Assembly (NCBI GenBank): GCA_025351355.1
Contig: JANXWC010000245.1
Span: 1 to 64,000 of the forward strand
From: Hyphomicrobiaceae bacterium
GTDB taxonomy: Bacteria; Pseudomonadota; Alphaproteobacteria; Rhizobiales; Hyphomicrobiaceae
Reading direction: 5' to 3'
Length of the DNA: 64,000 bases
The notes beneath the pieces are model-generated. The model was not told the origin of the DNA. It made no database searches and saw only the letters and a list, made by a program, of their open reading frames with translations. Numbering within the stretch: position 1 is the first letter of the stretch; each line of letters opens with the position of its first letter. Positions 25,118-33,805 of this stretch are shown here, piece by piece. The position numbers and the translations under genes were made by a program.

Positions 25118-25500
25118 GGCCGTTGGTCCAGGAATCACAGCGCGCGCACCAAGCAAACCCGATACATGCTGCGACGGCAGCTAGCAAGTGCTGTGCCTCT
25201 CTTATTTTTGGGTTACTACCTATGGCCGAGGCAACCGACCACTATTACGAGTGGTGCCGTTAGGTCCGCTGATCAAGGTAGTGCGAATTTGCCCGAGCTG
25301 CTAACTTTTTGCAGAGTGACGGAAGCGAGCGACGGCAGCTTCCCTCTGCTGTGCATTCACCGCCGCGCCGCGCATGCTGCAACTGCTCATCAGCCCTCGC
25401 CTCAGAACATGACAATGTATTGACTACCACGCACGGTCTAGTCTGATCAGCGGACGTTCCTTACCTGGTAAAACCGTTCTGTTGCTACTCGAACCCCGGT
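25118..25500. other. Non-coding stretch with a 12-bp inverted repeat
   Basis: No convincing gene is found in these ~380 nt; an 85-codon plus-strand frame has no ribosome site or family resemblance. GTCCGCTGATCA at 25264-25275 and its exact reverse complement at 25444-25455 enclose 168 nt. The base composition is lower in GC than on either side. Confidence 0.5.
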
Positions 25501-27057
25501 TTAGACGGCAGGCCTGTAAAGCGCGGCCAGGAGTTTGCGCTTCAGTTTGCCGTTGGCGGTGCGCGGCAATGCGTCGACGATGACGATCTCGCGCGGCACT
25601 TTGTAGGCGGCGAGCTGGCCGCGGGCGAGCGCCAGCAACGGCGCTGGCTCAAGAGCGACGCCGGCGACTGGAACGACGAAGGCGCCGATGACGGAGAGGT
25701 CGGCGCGCACGCGAATTTCGGCACAGGCCACATCGGCGACGCCAGGCGCTTGCGCCAGGACGGCCTCGATCTCCTGCGGCGCGACGCGATAGCCCAGCGC
25801 CTTCATGATATCGTCGGCGCGGCCGCGGTGGGAGAGATAACCTTCGGCATCGAGCACGCCGAGATCGCCGCCGATGAACCAATCGCCGCGCAGAACAGCC
25901 GCATCTTCCTCGGGACGCTGCCAATAACCGAGCATCAATCCTGGATCGGAGCGATGCACCGCGATCAACCCTTCTTCACCCGGCGGCAACGGCGTAGTGC
26001 CGCCATCAAGCGGCAGGATGGCCACTGAACGGCCGGGCTGCACGCGGCCGATGGCGCCGGACTTGCGGCGCATCGATGGTGCAGTCGAGACGAACGTCGA
26101 CATCTCGCTCATGCCGAAGGCCTCGTAGAGATGGGTGCCGGTGGCGCGGTACCAAGCGTCGAACAGTTCCGGCGCTGGTGCCTCGCCGGCAATCAGGCCG
26201 TGCCGCAGAGGGGCGAGCGATCCTGGCGATGGCTGCGCATGTTTCAGGATCTGACGGAACAGGCTCGGCACGGCGGCGAACAGCGTCGCCCGGTGCTCAG
26301 CAATCAAGCGTGGCCATACCGCCGGATGCTTGTCGCCGGTGTAGACGATGGCGGTGGCGCCGTTGGCCCACGGATCCGTCAGGCCGACACCGAGCGTATA
26401 GGTCCAGTTGAAAGCGCCCGCGTGCAACACGCGATCGGCGGCCGATATTCCGTACCAGCCTTGATACATGGGACGGCGGCCCCAGGCGGCGCGCTGCGCG
26501 TGCAAAACACCCTTCGGCTGCGATGTCGTGCCGGACGTGTAGATCATGTAGGCGGGATCATCGGCGGCGGTTGCGGCGTAGGTGGTGGGAACCTCGCAGC
26601 CCTCGGCGATCGCCGCCAGGATATCGTCGAGGACGAGCACGGCCACGTCCGCGCCAAGGCCAGCGGCTGCCGTATGCGTGGGAAGCACGACAACGCGCGC
26701 GCCGCTGTTGTCACGCACGAAGGCCGCCTCGCGTTCGGTCAACTGGCTCGATGCGGGAATGGGCACCAGACCGGCGGCGATGGCGCCGAAGAAAACAAGT
26801 GCGTAGGCACTGGTGTTGTCGAGGCGGATCAGCAGGCGGTCGCCGTGTATCAATCCCTTCGCTGCGAGCAAGCGCGCGACGGCGAGCACGGCACGGTCGA
26901 GTTGGCGATACGTCCAGGTCTCGGCCGGTCGCGCGCTCTCGACGTTTTCGACGACGAGCAGGGCGACCTTGTCCGGCGACGTCTGTGCAGCACGGCCGAT
27001 GACGTACTGGGCCATGTTGAACTGCGGCGGCGGCGCTGCGCCGGAAAAGCCCGTCAT
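25501..27057 (-). CDS. AMP-forming acyl-CoA synthetase
   Basis: This 518-aa member of the ANL superfamily activates a carboxylic acid through an acyl-AMP to its CoA thioester. It has the P-loop MIYTSGTTSQPKG (~171-183), the A5 motif EAFGMSEMS, the A7 region GDLGVLDAEGYLSHRGRADD with the ribose-binding Asp and hinge Arg, and the C-terminal catalytic Lys in RTANGKLKRK. The wording around YQGWYGIS and FNWTYTLGVGL suggests the benzoate/2-aminobenzoate or medium-chain group, but specificity cannot be fixed from sequence. The stop of the upstream solute-binding gene region and this start are separated by only 22 nt, so the two may be cotranscribed. Confidence 0.9.
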   Translation of the reverse strand: MTGFSGAAPPPQFNMAQYVIGRAAQTSPDKVALLVVENVESARPAETWTYRQLDRAVLAVARLLAAKGLIHGDRLLIRLDNTSAYALVFFGAIAAGLVPIPASSQLTEREAAFVRDNSGARVVVLPTHTAAAGLGADVAVLVLDDILAAIAEGCEVPTTYAATAADDPAYMIYTSGTTSQPKGVLHAQRAAWGRRPMYQGWYGISAADRVLHAGAFNWTYTLGVGLTDPWANGATAIVYTGDKHPAVWPRLIAEHRATLFAAVPSLFRQILKHAQPSPGSLAPLRHGLIAGEAPAPELFDAWYRATGTHLYEAFGMSEMSTFVSTAPSMRRKSGAIGRVQPGRSVAILPLDGGTTPLPPGEEGLIAVHRSDPGLMLGYWQRPEEDAAVLRGDWFIGGDLGVLDAEGYLSHRGRADDIMKALGYRVAPQEIEAVLAQAPGVADVACAEIRVRADLSVIGAFVVPVAGVALEPAPLLALARGQLAAYKVPREIVIVDALPRTANGKLKRKLLAALYRPAV

Positions 27058-27079
27058 GATGGAATTTCTCGCATTGAGG

Positions 27080-28936
27080 CTACTGCGGTTTGGCTTTTTC
27101 CGTGGCTTTCGCCGACCACCAGGTATCTAGATCATAACCGGAATTGGGCGCGACGGCGGGTGCCAACAGGTGCGCCCAATGGGCGACCCAGAGCTTGGGC
27201 GCAAAAAACAGTGGGATCACATAGTCCCCCGAACGCAGCACGCGATCGTAGGCGCGCACGGCACTGAGGAAGCTGTCGGGATTGCGGGCGGCGACGATGG
27301 CCGAAATCATGGCGTCTACGGCCGGGCTCTTGACGCCCGCGTAATTGCGCGCGCCGGACACGTCGGCTGCGGCACTGCCCCACCGGTTCCACTGCTCGTT
27401 GCCGGGCGAAAGCGACGCCGACCAGAACACCTGCACCATGTCGAAATCGTTGGTTTTCAAGCGTTGTTCGTATTGTGCGTCGTCGACCTCGCGGATCGTC
27501 AACTTGATGCCGACCAGATCGAGGTCGCGCGCGAAGGCCAACAACAGACGCGCCTGCCGTTGCGAGTTGATCAGCACTTCGAAGGTAAACGGCGTGCCGG
27601 TCTTGGCCTCGACGAGACGCTGGCCGCGCAGTTCGTAGCCGGCCGCGCGCAGCAACGCCAACGCTGCCGTCTGGTTGGCGCGATTGGTGCCGGCACCGGG
27701 GCTGATCGGCAAGCGATATGAACCGTCGGCGATGGCCGGCTTGACGACGTCGGGGAAGGGCGCCAACAACCGCTTTTCTTCGGCATCCATAGGCACTCCG
27801 ACGGATGACAACAGGCTGCGCTCGAAAAAGCTTTGCGTGCGCTTGTACAGATTTCCATAAAGTGCCGTATCGATCCATTCGGCATCGAAAATGAGATTGA
27901 GCGCCTGCCGCACCCGCTGATCTGCGAAGGCTGGTCGCCGCGTATTGAAGGCCAACGCCGTCATGCCCGCTGGCAGCGCGCTGGTGAATTCAGCCTTGAC
28001 GATGCGGCCATCGGTGGCGGCGGGAAAATCGTAGCCGCGCGCCCAACGCGCCGAATCCTCCTCTGTGATGACATCGATCTCGCCCGCCTTGAACGCCTCG
28101 AACAGGCTTGCGTTGGCGCGAAAATATTCGATGCGCACCTCGTCAAAATTGTAGCGTCCGCGCATGACAGGCAAATCCTTAGCCCACCAGTCGGGGTTGC
28201 GCTTATAAACGATGGAGCGCCCCGCCTCGATCCTGCTGATCACATAGGGCCCGGACCCCATGGGAATGGCCAACGAGGTCTGTTCGAACGTGTCGGGATC
28301 GATGCGACTTTTCGGGACGATCGGCATCAATGCCATCAACATCGCCAGTTCGCGATCACCGCCCTCGTCAAACGTGAATTTGACGGCGCGATCGCCGACC
28401 TTCTCGACGCTGCGGACACGGGCGTAAGTTCGCCGCATGAAATCCCAACCGTGCTCCTTGAGCAGGGTGTGGCTGAACAGCACATCGTCGGGGGTTATGG
28501 GTGTGCCGTCGGAAAAGCGCGCCTCCGGCCGGAGCACGAAGGTGGCCGACGATCGATCCTCGGGCACGTCGATGGTTTCGGCGATAAGGCCGTACAGGCT
28601 GAAGGGCTCGTCTGATGATCGCGCCATCAGGCTTTCGTAGACGTATTCGCGCACGCCGGATGCTGAATCCCCCTTGTATATCAGAGGATTGAGACTGTTA
28701 TAGGTACCGACCACACCGATCTTGACGCGCCCCCCCTTGGGTGCCTGCGGATTGACGTAGGGGAAAGCGGTCAGCCCGCCAGCGTATTTGGCCGTGCCGT
28801 GAATAGCGATTGCAGGCTGCGGAGTGGCGCTGGCCAGCGATGTCTGCGCGAGCATGCCGACCAGTGCGGCGGCAAACAGAACCAACCCATTGAGCGTACT
28901 AAATTTTCGTCGAAATATCCTGCGCGCTGGCGACAT
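27080..28936 (-). CDS. Family 5 extracellular solute-binding protein, YejA-like
   Basis: This 618-aa periplasmic binding protein of an ABC importer has an N-terminal signal peptide (LNGLVLFAAALVGMLAQTSLASA). The mature start HGTAKY...FPYVNPQAPKGG is the wording of YejA-type oligopeptide-binding proteins. The family 5 signature VTFVLRPEARFSDGTPITPDDVLFS and the central GSGPYVIS follow. YejA relatives bind peptides and microcin-C-like compounds. The permease and ATPase genes (yejBEF) do not lie next to it here, so it must share a transporter encoded elsewhere. It is followed on the same strand by the acyl-CoA synthetase gene. Confidence 0.92.
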   Translation of the reverse strand: MSPARRIFRRKFSTLNGLVLFAAALVGMLAQTSLASATPQPAIAIHGTAKYAGGLTAFPYVNPQAPKGGRVKIGVVGTYNSLNPLIYKGDSASGVREYVYESLMARSSDEPFSLYGLIAETIDVPEDRSSATFVLRPEARFSDGTPITPDDVLFSHTLLKEHGWDFMRRTYARVRSVEKVGDRAVKFTFDEGGDRELAMLMALMPIVPKSRIDPDTFEQTSLAIPMGSGPYVISRIEAGRSIVYKRNPDWWAKDLPVMRGRYNFDEVRIEYFRANASLFEAFKAGEIDVITEEDSARWARGYDFPAATDGRIVKAEFTSALPAGMTALAFNTRRPAFADQRVRQALNLIFDAEWIDTALYGNLYKRTQSFFERSLLSSVGVPMDAEEKRLLAPFPDVVKPAIADGSYRLPISPGAGTNRANQTAALALLRAAGYELRGQRLVEAKTGTPFTFEVLINSQRQARLLLAFARDLDLVGIKLTIREVDDAQYEQRLKTNDFDMVQVFWSASLSPGNEQWNRWGSAAADVSGARNYAGVKSPAVDAMISAIVAARNPDSFLSAVRAYDRVLRSGDYVIPLFFAPKLWVAHWAHLLAPAVAPNSGYDLDTWWSAKATEKAKPQ

Positions 28937-29404
28937 TAACAGGGTCCAAGAAGTTCAATAACATGCGTGCAGTACTGCCGGCACTGCGACAGCCGTGGGC
29001 GACTACATGCACGGAATGCCTGATGTCGCCAACCTGAGCCGGCCAGATTATCAGCACTATCGCAACGCCGATTTTGAGGCCAAAAGGCGTGGCACGGCGG
29101 ACACGCCGACAAAATACCTTTGCACAACCGGGGTTCGATTTGCATCGGCCACGCGATTGCCGCAATCCGCCACTTACTGCACGCCATCACGGCAGATAGA
29201 TCACTGGGCGTCGATAAGCGTCGCGACAGGCTGTGAAACGGCATCTTCGGTATCAGAGCGGCGTCACATCCCTTTTCGGGATCGACGCAGTGCGAAACAC
29301 ACCGGGCAGGTCGCGACCTGCGGCGTAACGCCTTCGGGGATGGCGCGCAGTGACGACAGGGGTATGGCCACCGTGGTGGCCGGCAAACAAGAGGTCATGA
29401 ACAC
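28937..29404. other. Divergent intergenic region with palindromes
   Basis: This 468-nt spacer lies between the minus-strand binding-protein gene and the plus-strand IalB gene. A plus-strand frame at 28995-29408 and a minus-strand frame at 28899-29165 are open. Neither has a ribosome site or a recognisable product, though the latter has one short hydrophobic stretch. The region contains an ATCCC-TTTT-GGGAT hairpin near 29268-29282 and a perfect palindrome at 29306-29321. Confidence 0.5.
29306..29321. promoter_or_regulatory. 16-bp perfect palindrome upstream of the IalB-family gene
   Basis: GCAGGTCG-CGACCTGC is a perfect 16-bp dyad, 84 bp before the IalB start codon. It is a candidate operator for a homodimeric regulator. 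No regulator gene is adjacent. Confidence 0.35.
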
Positions 29405-30256
29405 ATGAAGAGATCGAGTTCGATGGCGGCTTGCCGCCTGGGTGGCTTGCTGGCGCCGGCGCTGGCCGTTGCCGCATCCGTCCTGAGCAGCGCCGCGATG
29501 GCGCAAGCGCCGGCACCAAAGGCTGCCGCACCAGCCGCCGCTGCAGCAGGGGCGGCTGCCGCATCGCAATCGGCTTGGGTCAAGCTGTGCGAAAAGGGCT
29601 CGGTGATGGCCAAGGACAAAGACGGCAAGGACGTCAAAGAAGACCACACCATCTGCCTGACGCATCATGAGCGCATCGACTCGCAGACGGGCATCGTGCT
29701 GGTGTCGGCCGCCGTCCGGCAGGTCGACGAAGGCAAGAACCCGCTGTTGATGATCATGGTGCCGCTAGGCATGGCGATCCCGCCGGGCGTGCAGGTCGGC
29801 GTTTATCCCAAAGACATGTGGGACAAGATCCAAAAGGGCGAGAAGGTCGACGATTCCAAGCTCACGCCGATCAAGATGGGTTATATTCTCTGCCATTCCG
29901 CCGGTTGCACCGGTGAGGTCGACGCCACGCCGGAAATGATCAATGATCTGAAAACCAACGGCGGCATCATCGTCTACGCGATCAGCGGTAACGGCCAACC
30001 GGTGGCGTTCCCAATTCCTCTCGTCGGCTTCGATGGCGCTTACGCCGGAGCGCCGGCAGACAACCAGGAATATTCCAAGCAGCGGCGCGCGCTGATGCAG
30101 CAGATCGCCGAGAACCAGCAGAAGACGATCGAAGAATATCGCAAGCAAAACGAAGAACTGCAGAAGAGCCAGGGCCAAGCCGGTACAAAAGCTGCGCCCG
30201 CTGGTACTGCGCCTGCAGCCAAAGCAGCGCCGGCGCCGGCGCCTGCGAAGAAATAA
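29405..30256 (+). CDS. Invasion-associated locus B (IalB) family protein with extended tail
   Basis: The 283-aa exported protein has a signal peptide (LLAPALAVAASVLSSAAMAQA), an Ala/Pro-rich linker, and then the IalB domain (~57-215): WVKLCEKG, ICLTHHERID, the VQVGVYPKDMWDK segment, and MGYILCHSAGCTGEVDA with the paired Cys, then YAISGNGQPVAFPIPLVGF. IalB proteins are periplasmic or outer-membrane proteins first tied to erythrocyte invasion in Bartonella but common in non-pathogenic Hyphomicrobiales. After the domain this protein has a coiled-coil (RRALMQQIAENQQKTIEEYRKQNEELQK) and a PAPAKK-rich tail, about 70 residues beyond the usual family length. An intrinsic terminator follows at 30383. 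Confidence 0.9.
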   Translation: MKRSSSMAACRLGGLLAPALAVAASVLSSAAMAQAPAPKAAAPAAAAAGAAAASQSAWVKLCEKGSVMAKDKDGKDVKEDHTICLTHHERIDSQTGIVLVSAAVRQVDEGKNPLLMIMVPLGMAIPPGVQVGVYPKDMWDKIQKGEKVDDSKLTPIKMGYILCHSAGCTGEVDATPEMINDLKTNGGIIVYAISGNGQPVAFPIPLVGFDGAYAGAPADNQEYSKQRRALMQQIAENQQKTIEEYRKQNEELQKSQGQAGTKAAPAGTAPAAKAAPAPAPAKK

Positions 30257-30271
30257 GCCGCCGCGAGCTGC

Positions 30272-30376
30272 TAGGGTCGTTCCGATTTTAGTGGAATCGG
30301 GGAACGATCCTAGCTCTTTGTTTTGTCGTGCTTCTTTTCGGAAAACCGCTGCACACTTTATCCGGAAGCACTCTAA
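30272..30376. repeat. Dispersed intergenic repeat, copy 1 (105 bp)
   Basis: This begins TAGGGTCGTTCCG and ends GGAAGCACTCTAA. GTCGTTCC (30276-30283) is complementary to GGAACGAT near 30300, and the core TTTGTTTTGTCGTGCTTCTT is shared exactly with the copy at 47892-48020. It has no coding potential. Repeats with this opening, TTTGTTTTGTCG core and CTCTAA end are typical of Hyphomicrobiales intergenic regions. Confidence 0.8.
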
Positions 30377-30382
30377 CTGTAT

Positions 30383-30413
30383 GGTCGGACCGGAAGGTTC
30401 GGCCTTTTTTTTT
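30383..30413 (+). terminator. Intrinsic terminator after the IalB-family gene
   Basis: GGTCGGACC (30383-30391) pairs fully with GGTTCGGCC (30396-30404), counting two G-U pairs, around a GGAA (GNRA) tetraloop. Nine T residues follow at 30405-30413. This is the best rho-independent terminator in the window and separates the IalB transcript from the DUF1552 gene. Confidence 0.8.
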
Positions 30414-30569
30414 GGAAGCGACTTTGCCCGCTCGTGGCCAGGGCAAAACCCGATTGCCTTGATGTATCTTTTTTCGGCCTCGAAAAGGCTGAAAGACAAG
30501 CTTTATCTGCAGCTTCGACGATCGTTGCTATTCCGGGCAGATCGCATTTCTGCTCGCAGGAGTTTGCCG

Positions 30570-32006
30570 ATGAGCCGACCAAGTACGCCCCTCTCCCGCC
30601 GCGAACTCATCAAGACGTTCGGGCTGTCGGCCCTCTTGCTGCATCCGGTATTGCGCAACATGGCGTACGCGGCCGAGACGCCGTTCGAAAAAGCGCCGCG
30701 TTACGTGCTGTTCTTTAAGGGCGGCTCGTTTTATCCGAGCCGCACCAATCCAACAACGCTCGACAATCTGGCGGGCACGCCCATTGCGCCGCTACAGCCG
30801 CATGCCAAAGATCTGATCCTGTTCAAGAACATGAACATCCACGGCGGCACTCCGAAAAGCGAAGGCTACAAGGAAGAGCACGCTGCCGGCGTCATCGGCT
30901 GCACCACCGGCAACAGCTACAAATACACGCAGAACGATTCGTATTTCGCCTATACGGACAACGAGTCGATCGATATCCGCATCGCCAACCACTACAAGTC
31001 GCGGCCCGATCTCAGCGATGTGCCCCTGGCCAGCCTGCACCTGGGCGGCGGCGCGCACTCGGATGCGGACCAGGTCGGCGTCGGCAACCGCTTCGTCTCG
31101 TTCCGCAACCGGGCGAAGGGCGACACGCGCTATGGCAACGCGGTCGAGCCGATCCAGGATGCCGGCCAGGCCTTCGATATGCTGATGCGCACGGCGATCA
31201 ATTCGTGCTCGGCGCAATCCAACCAACCCGGCCGGGAAGCGGCTAATCTGTCGGCGGTGCAGGCACGGCGTGACAGCGTATTGAAGTTCATCGTCGCCGA
31301 CATCAAGGACGCCAAACTGAAGTTCGGTTTGGACACTGAGCACGCGCACAAGCTTGACGGCATGCTGGAGAACTGGAGCGAGACCGAGAAATCCGCGCGT
31401 CAGGCCGGGCAATCACCGACGAGAACTGCCAACGCGAAGATGGCCGCTTGCCCGACACTGGCGCGGCCAACCGGCAACGGCGCCAATAAATTCAACCTCG
31501 ACCAATTATCGCCCGTGCATGACCAGATGATCAACCTGATCAAACTGGCGTTCGAGATGGATCTGACGCGTGTCGCAGCCCTGACGCTGTCCGGCGGATC
31601 GAGCGGGCAGACGTGGCCGAGCCGGGGTGTGCACAGCGCGCATCATCAGCTCGAGCACAGCGGCAACGTGGAGCAACTCGTCAAGATCGATACCTACTAC
31701 AGCGAAAAGTTTGCCGGCCTGCTGAGTGCGCTCAAGACCATCGACGACGGCAACGGTCGGACGGCGCTCTACAACAGCTCGGTGTTCCTGGGCATGGAAT
31801 GCTGGTCGAACAGTTCGAGCGGGCATTACCTGACGAACATCCCGTTCATTCTTGCGGGCCAGGCGGGTGGTCGCTTCAAGACGGGGGGTATCGTCAACGC
31901 CAACGGACGCAACAACAACGATGTGCACGTCTCGTGCCTCAACGCCGCCGGTATTGAGACCAAGACATTCGGCCTGCCGACCCTCTGCAAAGGCCCGATC
32001 GTCTGA
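30570..32006 (+). CDS. DUF1552 protein with Tat-like signal
   Basis: The 478-aa protein starts MSRPSTPLSRRELIKTFGLSALL, a twin-arginine-type signal (SRRELIK) with a hydrophobic core and AYA cleavage site. The body follows the DUF1552 pattern: PRYVLFFKGGSFYPS, HAKDLILFKNMNIHGG, HAAGVIGCTTG, SIDIRIANHY, DQMINLIKLAFEMDLTRVAALTLSGGSSG, and a late ECWSNSSSGHYLTNIPFILAG. CAGGAG seven bases before the ATG settles the start; the open frame reaches back to 30291 across the repeat and terminator. DUF1552 genes usually come in tandem with DUF1592/DUF1588 heme proteins, mostly in Planctomycetes and Myxobacteria, as here. The fold is alkaline-phosphatase/sulfatase-like according to the family's reputation, but no reaction is established. 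Confidence 0.85.
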   Translation: MSRPSTPLSRRELIKTFGLSALLLHPVLRNMAYAAETPFEKAPRYVLFFKGGSFYPSRTNPTTLDNLAGTPIAPLQPHAKDLILFKNMNIHGGTPKSEGYKEEHAAGVIGCTTGNSYKYTQNDSYFAYTDNESIDIRIANHYKSRPDLSDVPLASLHLGGGAHSDADQVGVGNRFVSFRNRAKGDTRYGNAVEPIQDAGQAFDMLMRTAINSCSAQSNQPGREAANLSAVQARRDSVLKFIVADIKDAKLKFGLDTEHAHKLDGMLENWSETEKSARQAGQSPTRTANAKMAACPTLARPTGNGANKFNLDQLSPVHDQMINLIKLAFEMDLTRVAALTLSGGSSGQTWPSRGVHSAHHQLEHSGNVEQLVKIDTYYSEKFAGLLSALKTIDDGNGRTALYNSSVFLGMECWSNSSSGHYLTNIPFILAGQAGGRFKTGGIVNANGRNNNDVHVSCLNAAGIETKTFGLPTLCKGPIV

Positions 32007-32038
32007 TGGGATCAGTTGTCGCCACCGAGAGATCAGCC

Positions 32039-33712
32039 ATGCGAACTTCACATGTTCGCCCGTGTCGTTTCGCGTGGCTGGCTGGGTTGATCGCGCTCGG
32101 TGTATCGTGCGGGCTTGGCCGCGCGGCTGCGGAAGGCACGGTGCCGGCCCCATTGAAAGCACCGGCACCCCGGCCCTATGTCGAGGTGCTGGCGGAGAAA
32201 TATTTTCCGGGCACGCTGGCGCAAGCGCCGGCCGCACGCATTTTCCGGCTGACACGCGACCAACTCGACGCCACCGTGCGGTCATTGCTACCAAGCTATT
32301 TCAGCCAGTCGGTCAAGTCGGTGATGGCGCGCGATCCGCTGCAGACCAACTACGAATATGCAGACTTGCTGACGGTCAACACTGCCAACTTCGGCGGCCT
32401 CACGGAATGGCTTGGCGAAATTGCCGAGCGTGTGCGCAAGAATCCAGCCGGCGTCGTGTCGTGCCCTGATGCCAAAGCCAATACCGCCTGCCTCGACGCG
32501 CAGGCCCGCAGTTTCGCAGTACGCGCGTTTCGCGGCGATGTCAGCGACGAAAAGCTCAAGCAGATTGCGGATTTCTATGTCGCGCGGGTGAAAGAGGCCG
32601 GATTCGAACAGGCGACCGGCGACCTCGTCGAAGTCGTGCTCAACTCGCCGAGCTTCCTGTTTCGGCAGGAGATCGATGCGGATAAGGATCGCGCGCGTGT
32701 GCTGGCACGCCGACTGCAAGCGTTGACCTACACGCTCGGCGACGCGCCGCCGGAGCAGTTCCAGTTGCGCTCGGAGGACGCGACGCAATATTTCCGCTCG
32801 GGCCAGGAGGCCGCCGCAGCGCTCGACAAGGTTATCACCGCGCCGGCCGCGCGCGAAAAACTCAAACGCTTCTTTTTGGCGTGGCTGGAAGTCAAGGAAC
32901 CGGCGGAATTCACAATCTCGCCGAACTATTTTCCCGACTTCAATGCGACGCTGGCCGCCGCCATGCGCGCCGAGACCGATCAGTTCCTCGACGCTCAATT
33001 GAGCAAGCCGGCGCCGAAACTGCGCGACATCACGCAGGCCACGCCGACGCGGACGCCGGACAATCTTGCGCCGATCTATGGCGCCCGAGCGCAGGATCCA
33101 ATTGCCGCCAAGCTCGCGGAAGGCGAGCCGCCGCAGCGCCTCGGCATCTTCTCGCTACCGGCCGTGCTCGCCTCGCACTCTGGTCCGACCAATACACGCC
33201 CCATCAAGCGCGGCGTGTTCTGGGGCAAGAAAGTGATGTGCATAGATATGCAGTCGCCGCCGAAAGACCTGGATATCGACATCAGGGAAGTCAAAGGGGT
33301 GACCGAGCGGCAACGCATTCATCAGGCAACGCAGCGCTCGGCATGTGTCGGCTGCCACAAGGTGATCAATCCGCTCGGCTTCTTTCAGGAGAGCTACGAC
33401 GCGATCGGCAAGTGGCGCACCGAGGACAACGGCAAACCAATTGATGCTTCCGTGCTGATTGATTTTCTCGGCGAGGGACCGCCGAAAATGACCCAGACGC
33501 CCGTCGACGCCATCAAAACGCTGACCAGTTCTTCGATGTTCAAGCAATGCTTCGTGCGGCAGTTGTTCCGCTTCTACATGGGCCGTAGCGAGGAGCCTGC
33601 CGACGATCCCGTATTGCGGCAGATGTTTCTGAAATTTGCGCGAACCGACCAGGATATTCTCAAGACCGTGTACGTGCTGACCTCGTCTGATCGCCTGGTC
33701 AAGCCGCAGTAG
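32039..33712 (+). CDS. DUF1592/DUF1588-type exported heme-motif protein
   Basis: This protein of about 557 aa has a Sec signal peptide (FAWLAGLIALGVSCGLGRAAA). The order of domains follows the planctomycete-type family: FRLTRDQLDATVRSLL (DUF1587-like), VEVVLNSPSFLFRQE with a DUF1595-like upstream part, KLKRFFLAWLEV (DUF1592), LGIFSLPAVLASHSGPTNTRPIKRGVFWG (DUF1588), a single c-type heme motif CVGCH (C436, C439, H440) in the QRSACVGCHKVINPLGF segment, and a DUF1585-like end (SSMFKQCFVRQLFRFYMGR). An ATG at 32006 overlaps the DUF1552 stop by one base; the ATG at 32039 after GAGAG is preferred. It is surely cotranscribed with DUF1552. The function is unknown; a periplasmic redox protein is likely. 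Confidence 0.85.
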   Translation: MRTSHVRPCRFAWLAGLIALGVSCGLGRAAAEGTVPAPLKAPAPRPYVEVLAEKYFPGTLAQAPAARIFRLTRDQLDATVRSLLPSYFSQSVKSVMARDPLQTNYEYADLLTVNTANFGGLTEWLGEIAERVRKNPAGVVSCPDAKANTACLDAQARSFAVRAFRGDVSDEKLKQIADFYVARVKEAGFEQATGDLVEVVLNSPSFLFRQEIDADKDRARVLARRLQALTYTLGDAPPEQFQLRSEDATQYFRSGQEAAAALDKVITAPAAREKLKRFFLAWLEVKEPAEFTISPNYFPDFNATLAAAMRAETDQFLDAQLSKPAPKLRDITQATPTRTPDNLAPIYGARAQDPIAAKLAEGEPPQRLGIFSLPAVLASHSGPTNTRPIKRGVFWGKKVMCIDMQSPPKDLDIDIREVKGVTERQRIHQATQRSACVGCHKVINPLGFFQESYDAIGKWRTEDNGKPIDASVLIDFLGEGPPKMTQTPVDAIKTLTSSSMFKQCFVRQLFRFYMGRSEEPADDPVLRQMFLKFARTDQDILKTVYVLTSSDRLVKPQ

Positions 33713-33805
33713 TGCTTGGGGAGTGTTTGGGGCAGCCACCAAACCGCTGCACCTGTGATGTCCAACCGCGCTGCCGGCACTAAGCTTGGCGGCTGTCCCC
33801 CTCTT

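Noticed and set aside
25166-25423. 85-codon plus-strand frame with a hydrophobic start
   Set aside because: Only the first 20 residues look like a signal; no ribosome site and no continuing domain. Left as non-coding.
26131-27267. 378-codon plus-strand frame antisense to the acyl-CoA synthetase
   Set aside because: The opposite strand has all ANL motifs in order; this frame has no recognisable pattern.
28995-29408. 137-codon plus-strand frame before the IalB gene
   Set aside because: Mixed composition without signal, motif or ribosome site; it ends inside the IalB start.
30291-30569. N-terminal extension of the DUF1552 frame
   Set aside because: It runs through the dispersed repeat and an intrinsic terminator; the ATG at 30570 has a good ribosome site and starts a Tat-type signal.
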